NCBI RefSeq assembly: GCF_025398255.1
Contig: NZ_JAODNW010000014.1
Span: 62,001 to 126,000 of the forward strand
Origin: Chelativorans intermedius
Lineage (GTDB): Bacteria > Pseudomonadota > Alphaproteobacteria > Rhizobiales > Rhizobiaceae
Direction of reading: 5' to 3'
DNA length: 64,000 nucleotides
The notes beneath the pieces are model-generated. The model searched no databases. It worked only from the letters and a program-made list of their open reading frames with translations, and had not been told where the DNA came from. How positions within the stretch are numbered: position 1 is the stretch's first letter; the number at the start of each line of letters is the position of its first letter. Below, one piece after another: positions 36,604-44,435 of this stretch. The translations under genes were made by a program, and so were the position numbers.

Positions 36604-36728
36604 GGTCGCCTTCCGGAGACATAGGTTACGGTTTATACCGGAGAGATGGTTGACACATTCTCCGGCGCGAATGGGCTTGCGCGTGGTTCGGGCCCTTGCC
36701 TTTTTCTCGGCAAGACCTGCCGCGCCAT

Positions 36729-37898
36729 TCAGCAAGTGCGGGCGGCGTTCAGACCCTTCTCGATGTCCGCCTTCAGGTCGTCCACGTCTTCAAGACCGAT
36801 TTGCAGCCGGATGACCGGCCCGGCATAGGGGCCCGTGGCGATCGTCCGGTCGCCGAGGAAGACATGGACGGCGAGGCTTTCATAGCCGCCCCAGGAATAG
36901 CCGAGGCCGAAGATTTCCAGCGCGTCGAGGAAGGCGTGAGCCGCCGGCTCGCCCCCGCCGTCGAGCACGATGGAGAAAATGCCGCTGGCGCCGGAGAAAT
37001 CGCGCTTCCAGATGGCATGGCCGGGGTGCGATTCGAGCGCCGGGTGGAGAACCTGCGCCACGCCGGGTTGTCCTTCCAGCCAGCGGGCGATCTCAAGCGC
37101 ACTTTCCTGGTGGCGTGCCAGCCGCACGCCCATGGTGCGCAGCCCCCTGAGCACCTGGTAGACATCGTCCGGCCCCGCGCACGCGCCAAGCGTGAGAAAG
37201 GTGTCGTAGAGCCGCTCGAAGCAGGCATCGTTGGCCGAGACCGTTCCCAGCAGCAGGTCGGAATGGCCGGCCGGATATTTCGTCGCCGCGTGGATGGAAA
37301 TGTCGACCCCGTGGTCGAGCGGGCGGAAGTACAGCGGCGTCGCCCAGGTGTTGTCCATCATCACCACCGCGCCGCCCTCGTGGGCGGCGGCGGCAATGGC
37401 CGGAATGTCCTGCATCTCGAAAGTGTTGGAGCCGGGCGATTCGGTGAACACCACCTTCGTGTTGGGCTTCATCAGCCCGGTGATCTGCGCCCCGGCCAGC
37501 GGGTCGTAATATTGGACGTCCACCCCCAGCCGCTTCAGCATGGTGTCGGCAAAGCGGCGCGTCGGATGGTAGACCGAATCGACGATCAGCACATGATCGC
37601 CGGCCGACAGGAAGGCCAGAAGCGGCACGCACACGGCGGCAAGCCCGGAAGGCACGATGATCGTGCCGGCCGCCCCCTCCAGTTCGTTCATCGCCGCAGC
37701 CAGCGCATCCGTGGTCGGCGTGCCGCGCGTGCCATAGGTGTATTTCTGGTTGCGCGCGGCCATGGTGGCGGCATCGGGAAACAGCACCGTGGAGGCATGC
37801 ACGACCGGCGGATTGACGAAGCCGAAGAAGTCGCGCGGGTCGTTTCCCATATGGGCAAGCCTGGTGTTGACGCCCGCTTTCTGCCGTTTCTGTCCCAT
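36729..37898 (-). CDS. metC: Cystathionine beta-lyase (PLP-dependent)
   Basis: Cys/Met-metabolism PLP enzyme of 389 residues, predicted to convert cystathionine to homocysteine, ammonia and pyruvate. The PLP lysine is in ATKYPAGHSDLLLG. The N-terminal NTRLAHMGNDP and YTYGTRGTPTTDALAAA blocks, and the later SWGGYESL, match the MetC/PatB-like branch. The start is the ATG at 37898. It is divergent from aapJ across 262 bp. Distinguishing it from a cystathionine gamma-lyase/synthase relies on these motifs and is likely but not certain. Confidence 0.88.
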   Translation of the reverse strand: MGQKRQKAGVNTRLAHMGNDPRDFFGFVNPPVVHASTVLFPDAATMAARNQKYTYGTRGTPTTDALAAAMNELEGAAGTIIVPSGLAAVCVPLLAFLSAGDHVLIVDSVYHPTRRFADTMLKRLGVDVQYYDPLAGAQITGLMKPNTKVVFTESPGSNTFEMQDIPAIAAAAHEGGAVVMMDNTWATPLYFRPLDHGVDISIHAATKYPAGHSDLLLGTVSANDACFERLYDTFLTLGACAGPDDVYQVLRGLRTMGVRLARHQESALEIARWLEGQPGVAQVLHPALESHPGHAIWKRDFSGASGIFSIVLDGGGEPAAHAFLDALEIFGLGYSWGGYESLAVHVFLGDRTIATGPYAGPVIRLQIGLEDVDDLKADIEKGLNAARTC

Positions 37899-38160
37899 CG
37901 CGTCATCCTCTTGCTTTGCCGTCCCGTGCCGGCGGGCACCCGCTCCCGCATAGAAGCTTCGCGTCGCATTCTCAACCCTGCCGGAGGGTGTGAACGGGGG
38001 CCATTCGCTCTTGACCAGCGCGGATTTATGGCATTCGATGGCGGCGTGCTTGGGAGAGGAAGCGTGCGCCCGAAGTCGTCCAGGCTGGCCGGCCAGCGTC
38101 TGCTTCCGCACAGAACCATTAGGGGATGAACCCTCAACGACAGAAAAAGGGTCAACAATC

Positions 38161-39180
38161 ATGAACAATCTCGTCAAGGCACTGCTCGGCTCGGTCGCGA
38201 TGGCCTTCGCTGCCGTTCCGGCCTCCGCAGCCACGCTCGATGATGTGAAGAGCGCGGGCCAGTTGCGCTGCGGTGTCAACACAGGCCTTCCCGGCTTCGC
38301 ATCGCAGAACGACCAGGGCGAATGGCAGGGCCTGGATGTCGACTACTGCAAGGCCGTGGCCGCGGCCGTCTTCGAGGGCGACGCCAGCAAGGTGCAGTAC
38401 GTGCCGCTCTCGGCGGTGCAGCGCTTCCCGGCCCTGCAGAACAACGAAGTCGACATGCTGGCGCGCAACACCACCTGGACGATGAACCGCGACACCGCGC
38501 TCGGCCTCAACTTCGTGGGTGTCAACTTCTATGACGGCCAGGGCTTCATGGTCCGCGAGGATCTGAACGTCACCTCCGCCCTGCAGCTTTCCGGCGCCAC
38601 CGTGTGCGTGCAGAGCGGCACGACGACCGAGCTCAACCTGACGGACTACTTCCGCGCCAACAACATGGAGTTCAACCCGGTCGTCATCGAGTCCCAGTCG
38701 GATGTCAACGCCGCCTACGAGCAGGGCCGTTGTGACGTGCTGACGACGGATTCCTCCGGCCTTTACGCCACGCGCCTGGAGCTTGCCAACCCGGAGGAGC
38801 ATGTGGTGCTCCCCGAGATCATCTCCAAGGAGCCGCTGGGTCCGGTGGTCCGCCAGGGTGACGAACAGTGGTTCGACATCGTCAAGTGGGTGCATTTCGG
38901 CCTGCTCAACGCCGAGGAGCTGGGCATTACCCAGGACAATGTCGACGAGATGTTGAACTCCGACAATCCGAACATCCGCCGGCTCTTGGGCGTCGACGGT
39001 TCGTTCGGACAGGATATCGGCCTGACCAACGACTGGATGGTCCATGTCATCAAGGCGGTCGGCAACTATGGCGAGATCTTCGATCGCAATGTCGGCCCCG
39101 ATACGCCGCTTCGCATCCAGCGCGGCATGAACGAATTGTGGACCAAGGGCGGTCTGCAATACGCTCCGCCGATCCGCTGA
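38161..39180 (+). CDS. aapJ: General L-amino acid ABC transporter, periplasmic binding protein AapJ
   Basis: Solute-binding component of the broad-range Aap amino acid importer, well studied in rhizobia. The 339-residue protein has a signal peptide (ending AVPASA), then a type-3 solute-binding fold with QLRCGVNTGLPGFA and the DMLARNTTWTMNRDT block typical of AapJ. It heads aapJQMP. A strong stem-loop follows the stop, probably protecting the aapJ message so that the binding protein is made in excess over the permeases. Confidence 0.96.
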   Translation: MNNLVKALLGSVAMAFAAVPASAATLDDVKSAGQLRCGVNTGLPGFASQNDQGEWQGLDVDYCKAVAAAVFEGDASKVQYVPLSAVQRFPALQNNEVDMLARNTTWTMNRDTALGLNFVGVNFYDGQGFMVREDLNVTSALQLSGATVCVQSGTTTELNLTDYFRANNMEFNPVVIESQSDVNAAYEQGRCDVLTTDSSGLYATRLELANPEEHVVLPEIISKEPLGPVVRQGDEQWFDIVKWVHFGLLNAEELGITQDNVDEMLNSDNPNIRRLLGVDGSFGQDIGLTNDWMVHVIKAVGNYGEIFDRNVGPDTPLRIQRGMNELWTKGGLQYAPPIR

Positions 39181-39191
39181 TCGCTTGAGCC

Positions 39192-39217
39192 GGCGCCGCG
39201 CGCGCAGACGCGGCGCC
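39192..39217 (+). promoter_or_regulatory. Intercistronic stem-loop between aapJ and aapQ
   Basis: A perfect 9-bp GC-only stem (GGCGCCGCG/CGCGGCGCC) with an 8-base loop, 11 bp after the aapJ stop and without a T tract. It is best read as an mRNA-stabilising or attenuating hairpin, not a full terminator. Confidence 0.7.
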
Positions 39218-39278
39218 GCCCGCTTGGACCCGGGCGAGCGCGAGGGCCACACCGGCTGCCGTGCGTTCGCCGCTGCGC

Positions 39279-40475
39279 ATGGCGGATCAAATGACGGCTG
39301 ACATTCAAAGCGTTTCCGAGCCGCGCGTGTCGCTCATGCGCGACCCGCGCACGCGCGGTCTGATCATTCAGATCGTGATGATCATTGCCATCCTGGCCTT
39401 CGCCGCATGGCTGGTCAACAACACGGTGCGCAACCTGGCCCAGGCCAACATCGCCTCCGGCTTCGGCTTCCTGTCGACGCGCGCCGGCTTCGACATTGGC
39501 CAGGTGCCGATCGACTACACGGCGAACTCGAGCTATGGCCGGGCGCTGCTGGTTGGCATCACCAACACGATCATCGTGGCGGGTGCCGGCATCACGCTCG
39601 CCACCATCGTGGGCTTCATCATCGGCATCGGGCGGCTGTCGCGCAACTATCTGGTGCGCGGACTCAGCACCATCTATGTCGAGGTCTTCCGCAACATCCC
39701 GCCGCTGCTCGTGATCCTGTTCTGGTATTTCGGCGTGCTGGCGGTGCTGCCTCTGCCGCGCCAGGCCATCGAGCTGCCGTTCGGTTCCTATCTGTCGAAT
39801 CGCGGGCTGCAGACGCCGGCTGCCCTGTTCGAGCCATCGGCCCTCTTCACTTTCCTGGCCATTGTGGCCGGCATTGCCGGAACGCTCGTGCTTGCGCGGG
39901 TCAACAGGCGGCACCAGATGCGCACCGGCGAGCAGCGCTCCACCCTCTGGCCTGGGCTCGGGCTGATCGTCGGGCTGCCGCTCGTCATTTTCGCGCTGTC
40001 GGGCTTTCCCGTCTCTTTCGAGTATCCCGAGGCCACGCGCTTCAACCTTGTCGGCGGCTGGAACGTGCAGCCGGAGTTTCTGGCGCTGTTTCTGGCGCTT
40101 TCCTTCTACACCGCATCCTTCATTGCCGAGATCGTGCGCGCCGGCATTCTCGCCGTCTCTTGGGGGCAGACGGAGGCGGCTTCCGCACTCGGGCTGACGC
40201 GCAGTCAGGCGCTGCGGCTGGTCATCGTGCCGCAAGCCTTTCGCGTCATCATCCCGCCGCTCACAAGCCAGTATCTCAACCTGACGAAGAACACCTCGCT
40301 GGGGCTGGCCGTGGGCTACCCGGAGCTTGTCGCCGTGGGGTCCACGGTGCTCAACCAGACCGGCCAGTCGGTGGAGGTCGTGGCGGTCTGGATGGTCGTC
40401 TATCTGGGCCTCAGCCTGGCCACCTCGGCCTTCATGAATTGGTTCAACGCGCGCATGGCGCTGGTGGAGCGATAG
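39279..40475 (+). CDS. aapQ: General L-amino acid ABC transporter permease AapQ
   Basis: First membrane permease of the Aap system, 398 residues from the ATG at 39279 (a GTG at 39261 and an ATG at 39291 are alternatives). It has about eight membrane segments. The cytoplasmic EAA loop contacting AapP is in TEAASALGLTRSQALRLVIVPQAFR. YVEVFRNIPPLLVILFWY is characteristic of the HisM/GlnP class. It is followed by aapM after a 9-bp gap containing GGAGG. Confidence 0.95.
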   Translation: MADQMTADIQSVSEPRVSLMRDPRTRGLIIQIVMIIAILAFAAWLVNNTVRNLAQANIASGFGFLSTRAGFDIGQVPIDYTANSSYGRALLVGITNTIIVAGAGITLATIVGFIIGIGRLSRNYLVRGLSTIYVEVFRNIPPLLVILFWYFGVLAVLPLPRQAIELPFGSYLSNRGLQTPAALFEPSALFTFLAIVAGIAGTLVLARVNRRHQMRTGEQRSTLWPGLGLIVGLPLVIFALSGFPVSFEYPEATRFNLVGGWNVQPEFLALFLALSFYTASFIAEIVRAGILAVSWGQTEAASALGLTRSQALRLVIVPQAFRVIIPPLTSQYLNLTKNTSLGLAVGYPELVAVGSTVLNQTGQSVEVVAVWMVVYLGLSLATSAFMNWFNARMALVER

Positions 40476-40484
40476 GAGGCGGCG

Positions 40485-41975
40485 ATGAAGGAGCATATGA
40501 CTGCCTATGTCGCCAGCGAGCAGAAGCCGGCCCTGCCGCCGCCGCCCAGCGAGGTCGGCCTTTGGGGCATCCTGCGCAGGAACCTGTTCGCCACCCCGTT
40601 CGATTCCATGTTGACGGTGGTGCTGGGCCTGTTTTCCCTCTGGGCAGCCTGGAACATCTTCCAGTGGGCCTTCCTCTCGGCGGTCTTTTCCGGCGAGAAC
40701 CGCGAGGCGTGCCTGGCGCAGGAAGGGCAGGCGGTGGGTGCCTGCTGGGCGTTCGTGCACGCCAAGTTCGGCCAGTTCGTCTACGGGCTCTACCCGGTGG
40801 CCGAGCGCTGGCGCGTGGATGTGGTGATCGCGCTTCTGGTGGCGCTCGCGCTGCCGCTGGCGATTCCCGCAGCCCCCTTCAAGCGGCTCAATGCCCTGGC
40901 GCTTCTGGGCGCCTTTCCCTTCGTGGCGCTCGTGCTTCTGACGGGCGGGCATTTCACGGTCAGCGGCGGCTGGGTGGCCTTCCTGTTCGCCTCGGCGAGC
41001 CTCGTGGCCGCCGCCCTTGCAGCCGGTCAGGTCGCCGTGTCGCAGCGGCTGGTGCGCTGGGCAACGTGGCTCGCCTTGGCGGCGTTTGCCGTTCTCGTCC
41101 TCTCCAACCTCGTCTCCAGCGGGCAGGTGAGGATCATGGTCTTCCGCTTCTCCGGCCTGTCCCTTGTCGCGCTTCTGGTCGCACTCGCCTCGGTGGCGGC
41201 AAGCGCGCTGTCCACGCGCGCCGGCGGGGGGCGGGGAAACCTGATGGCCGTGCTTGCCGCGCCGCTGGCTGTTCTGGCCCTCATCGTCCTGCTTGCCGGC
41301 GATTTCGGCCTCCAGCCGGTGCCCACCAATCTTTGGGGCGGTCTTCTGGTCACGCTGGTCGTCGCCCTCATCGGCATTGCCGCCTCGCTGCCGCTCGGCA
41401 TCCTGCTTGCGCTGGGGCGGCGTTCGCACCTGCCGGCGGTGAGGCTGTTCTCCATCATCTTCATCGAGTTCTGGCGCGGCGTGCCGCTGATCACCGTCCT
41501 GTTCATGTCGGCTTTCATGATTCCGCTGTTTCTGCCCGACGGTGTCACCTTCAATCAGCTCCTGCGGGCGCTCATCGGCGTCGCGCTGTTCTCCGCCGCC
41601 TACATGGCGGAGGTGGTGCGCGGCGGCCTGCAGGCGATCCCCAAGGGGCAGTATGAAGGCGCGATGGCGCTGGGCCTCGGCTATTGGCAGATGATGCGGC
41701 TCGTCATCATGCCGCAGGCGCTCAAGCTGGTGATTCCGGGCATCGTCAACACCTTCATCGGCCTGTTCAAGGACACGAGCCTGGTCTACATCATCGGCCT
41801 TGCCGATCTTTTGGGCACGGTGCGGCGCGGCTTTTCCGATCCCAACTGGATCACGCCGACCACGGCGGCCACGGGGCTTGTCTTTGCCGCCTTCGTCTAC
41901 TGGCTCTTCTGCTTCGGCATGTCGCGCTATTCCATCTATACCGAACGCCGGCTTCACACCGGTCACGAACGATAA
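40485..41975 (+). CDS. aapM: General L-amino acid ABC transporter permease AapM, with membrane insertion
   Basis: Second permease of the Aap system. The C-terminal half is standard (GGLLVTLVVALIGIAASLPLGI..., IEFWRGVPLITVLFM, and the EAA loop around YEGAMALGLGYWQMMRLVIMP). At 496 residues it is much longer than the ~385 usual for AapM. Extra sequence of roughly 115 residues with three or four hydrophobic segments lies between LLTGGHF (about residue 157) and the DFGLQPV...WGGLLVTL region (about 273), where normal AapM has only a short link. The reading frame and base composition show no break, so the insertion looks genuine. Confidence 0.94.
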   Translation: MKEHMTAYVASEQKPALPPPPSEVGLWGILRRNLFATPFDSMLTVVLGLFSLWAAWNIFQWAFLSAVFSGENREACLAQEGQAVGACWAFVHAKFGQFVYGLYPVAERWRVDVVIALLVALALPLAIPAAPFKRLNALALLGAFPFVALVLLTGGHFTVSGGWVAFLFASASLVAAALAAGQVAVSQRLVRWATWLALAAFAVLVLSNLVSSGQVRIMVFRFSGLSLVALLVALASVAASALSTRAGGGRGNLMAVLAAPLAVLALIVLLAGDFGLQPVPTNLWGGLLVTLVVALIGIAASLPLGILLALGRRSHLPAVRLFSIIFIEFWRGVPLITVLFMSAFMIPLFLPDGVTFNQLLRALIGVALFSAAYMAEVVRGGLQAIPKGQYEGAMALGLGYWQMMRLVIMPQALKLVIPGIVNTFIGLFKDTSLVYIIGLADLLGTVRRGFSDPNWITPTTAATGLVFAAFVYWLFCFGMSRYSIYTERRLHTGHER

Positions 41976-42005
41976 CCGGCCAACGGCCGCTCAAGGGGAA
42001 AGAAG

Positions 42006-42815
42006 ATGGCAGCCCAGAACGCGAGCGCAGTCGACCCGCAGGAAAGGAAGGTCGATCCCTCCAGGATGCAGATCTCGGAGACCGATGTGGCGATCGAGAT
42101 CATCGGCATGCACAAGTGGTATGGCGAGTTTCACGTGCTGCGCGACATCAATCTCAAGGTCATGCGCGGCGAGCGGATCGTCGTTTGCGGCCCTTCCGGC
42201 TCGGGCAAATCCACCATGATCCGCTGCATCAACCGGCTGGAGGAACACCAGAAGGGCAAGATCATCGTCGATGGCATCGAGCTTACCAATGATCTTAAGA
42301 AGATCGACGAGGTGCGCCGCGAGGTCGGCATGGTCTTCCAGCATTTCAACCTGTTCCCGCATCTCACCATTCTCGAAAACTGCACGCTGGCTCCCATCTG
42401 GGTGCGCAAGATGCCGAGGCGCGAGGCCGAGGAGATCGCCATGCACTATCTGGAGCGCGTGAAGATCCCCGAGCAGGCCAGCAAGTATCCGGGCCAGCTT
42501 TCCGGCGGCCAGCAGCAGCGCGTAGCGATTGCCCGCGCCCTGTGCATGAACCCGCGCATCATGCTGTTCGACGAGCCGACCTCCGCGCTCGATCCCGAGA
42601 TGATCAAGGAGGTGCTCGACACCATGGTGGATCTGGCGCAGGAAGGCATGACCATGATCTGCGTCACCCACGAGATGGGCTTTGCCCGGCAGGTCGCAAA
42701 TCGGGTGATCTTCATGGATCAGGGGCAGATCGTGGAGCAGAACACGCCCGCCGAGTTCTTCGACAACCCGCAGCACGAGCGAACCAAGCTGTTCCTGTCG
42801 CAGATCCTGCACTGA
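42006..42815 (+). CDS. aapP: General L-amino acid ABC transporter ATP-binding protein AapP
   Basis: ATPase of the Aap importer, 269 residues. Walker A is [10 protein letters not shown], the Q-loop is VFQHFNLFP, the signature is LSGGQQQR, Walker B is [14 protein letters not shown], and the switch histidine is in VTHEM. A ~30-residue N-terminal extension precedes the usual start of the domain. It is the last gene of aapJQMP. The convergent flavoprotein gene ends only 8 bp away. Confidence 0.97.
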   Translation: MAAQNASAVDPQERKVDPSRMQISETDVAIEIIGMHKWYGEFHVLRDINLKVMRGERIVVCGPSGSGKSTMIRCINRLEEHQKGKIIVDGIELTNDLKKIDEVRREVGMVFQHFNLFPHLTILENCTLAPIWVRKMPRREAEEIAMHYLERVKIPEQASKYPGQLSGGQQQRVAIARALCMNPRIMLFDEPTSALDPEMIKEVLDTMVDLAQEGMTMICVTHEMGFARQVANRVIFMDQGQIVEQNTPAEFFDNPQHERTKLFLSQILH

Positions 42816-42823
42816 CGGCGGAG

Positions 42824-44017
42824 CTATCGCCTGCCGGCGGCGTCGTGGCCATAGAGCCAGTCGAGGTCGGCGGCAAGGCTTTCTCCGCTGCGCAGCCGAA
42901 AGAGCAGGTTGCGGGCAAGCGCGGTCACGCCGCCTGCGTGCCAGGCCAGGCGGTTGAGATCGCCGCGCCGGGCAACCCGGGCAAGTCGCGGCTTGCGCAG
43001 GCGCTCGAAGGTCGCAAGCGCCGTTGCCTGTTCCTCTGCCGCCAGGCAGTGCGCAAGAGCCGCCGCATCCTCGATCGCCATGGCGGCGCCCTGGGCGGCA
43101 TGGGGGGTGAGCGCGTGGGCCGCGTCGCCGATCAGCACCAGCCGTCCATTCATGGTCCAGCGTCCGCCTTGCGGGACTTCGTTGAGCGGCCAGGCCGTCC
43201 AGTCTCCGGCCATCCCGACGAGGCGCGACAGGGCGGGGGCTGCGCCGCGCACCGCCTGCGCCGGATGGGACGCATCGGCCGGTGTCGCCCAGCCGCGCGG
43301 GGTCTGCGCGCCGCGCGTCACCAGCACCAGATTGAACGCCGCCCCGCCGCGCAAGGGATAGGCGATCAGGTGAAATCGCGGGGAAAGAAAGGCGGTGACG
43401 GCATCGCCGGCCAGCGTGCGCGCCGCCGCTTCGCCCGCTTCCACGACCGTGCGGAAGGCGACATAGCCGGTAAAGCGGCTCGCCGGACCGCCGGCGAGGG
43501 CGCGCAGGCGCGACCACACGCCATCCGCGCCGATCAGCAGGTCGCAGGCCGTCTCGCGGCGCCGCCCGCCGGCATCCTCCAGCACAAGCATGGCCCCCTC
43601 CGGTGTGAGCTCCGCATTGGCCACCTCCGTGCCGAGTTCCAGCCGGATGGCCGCCGTCGTGCGCACCTGTGCGATGAGGGCGGCCTGCAGGTCCGCCCGG
43701 TGAACCACCAGATAGGGCGCGCCCCAGCGTCGTTCCGCGGCCGCACCCAAGGGCATCCGCGCAAGCTGCCTCAGGCTTGCCGCATCCGTGAGGACCACGC
43801 CCGAGGGCCGCACCGCCGCCGCGTTCAGCCGTTCAACCACGCCGAGGCGGGCAAGGATGCGCGTCGCATTGGGCGAAAGCTGCAGGCCGGCGCCCACCTC
43901 TTCCAGCCGCTCGGCGCGCTCATGGATGGTGACCGTGAAGCCCCCTGCCGCCAGGCACAGCCCGGCCGCAAGTCCGGCGATCCCGCCGCCGGCAATCGCG
44001 ATGCTGCGGCTGTCCAC
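42824..44017 (-). CDS. FAD-dependent monooxygenase
   Basis: Class A flavoprotein hydroxylase-like protein, 397 residues. The Rossmann motif is AGGGIAGLAAGL at the N-terminus, the DG motif is IGADGVWSRLR, and the GD motif with ribityl contact is LIGDAAHALTPHAAQGA. It has no transmembrane segment. It resembles salicylate / 3-hydroxybenzoate hydroxylases; the substrate is not determinable, and a quinone-biosynthetic role is less likely. It starts with GTG at 44017 and follows the zinc-finger gene by 15 bp, probably in one transcript. Confidence 0.88.
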   Translation of the reverse strand: MDSRSIAIAGGGIAGLAAGLCLAAGGFTVTIHERAERLEEVGAGLQLSPNATRILARLGVVERLNAAAVRPSGVVLTDAASLRQLARMPLGAAAERRWGAPYLVVHRADLQAALIAQVRTTAAIRLELGTEVANAELTPEGAMLVLEDAGGRRRETACDLLIGADGVWSRLRALAGGPASRFTGYVAFRTVVEAGEAAARTLAGDAVTAFLSPRFHLIAYPLRGGAAFNLVLVTRGAQTPRGWATPADASHPAQAVRGAAPALSRLVGMAGDWTAWPLNEVPQGGRWTMNGRLVLIGDAAHALTPHAAQGAAMAIEDAAALAHCLAAEEQATALATFERLRKPRLARVARRGDLNRLAWHAGGVTALARNLLFRLRSGESLAADLDWLYGHDAAGRR

Positions 44018-44032
44018 GGGCTTCGCAGCGCT

Positions 44033-44278
44033 TCAGACGGTTTCCCCGTGGTAGCGGCAGCCCACCGGCACCGTCTCGTCCGCCTTCAGCGCCGCATTGT
44101 AGCGATAGAGCGTTGAGCAATAGGGGCAGACGCGCTCCTCGTCATCGCCCATGTCGAGAAAGACATGCGGGTGGTCGTTCGGCGGAACGGCGCCCATGCA
44201 CATGAATTCCTTGACGCCGATCTCGATGGTGCGATGGCCGTCGGTGTTGTGGAAATGCGGCGTTTCCTGGCCCGCCAT
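44033..44278 (-). CDS. Zinc-finger domain protein, NDUFS6-like complex I accessory subunit
   Basis: 81 residues of the zf-CHCC family, counterpart of the mitochondrial 13-kDa subunit NDUFS6. Predicted zinc ligands are the Cys in FMCMGAVPPN, the His pair in DHPH, and the CPYC pair. In Paracoccus complex I this protein is a bona fide subunit. With the NDUFS4-like gene at 33299 it is the second nuclear-type accessory subunit in this window, both far from any nuo operon. Confidence 0.9.
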   Translation of the reverse strand: MAGQETPHFHNTDGHRTIEIGVKEFMCMGAVPPNDHPHVFLDMGDDEERVCPYCSTLYRYNAALKADETVPVGCRYHGETV

Positions 44279-44435
44279 TTCATCTCTCCCGCAGTGACCC
44301 TACATTGTGGCTGCGTTTGGAGCATAAATCCTTTCTTGGCAACCCCGTGATATGAAACTGTCGCAAAACCCTGTCAGGACATAATATCGTGGGGGCGAAC
44401 GGTCGCCGGAGGAAAACGAGTCGAGAAAGCGGACG

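Noticed and set aside
33600-36800. Search for an integrase, transposase or inverted-repeat-bounded insertion sequence next to the broken tRNA.
   Set aside because: No recombinase motif or terminal repeats seen; only the tRNA break suggests past integration.
39066-41966. A minus-strand frame of about 966 codons opposite aapQ and aapM.
   Set aside because: Repetitive charged composition antisense to clear membrane-protein genes; a codon-bias artefact.
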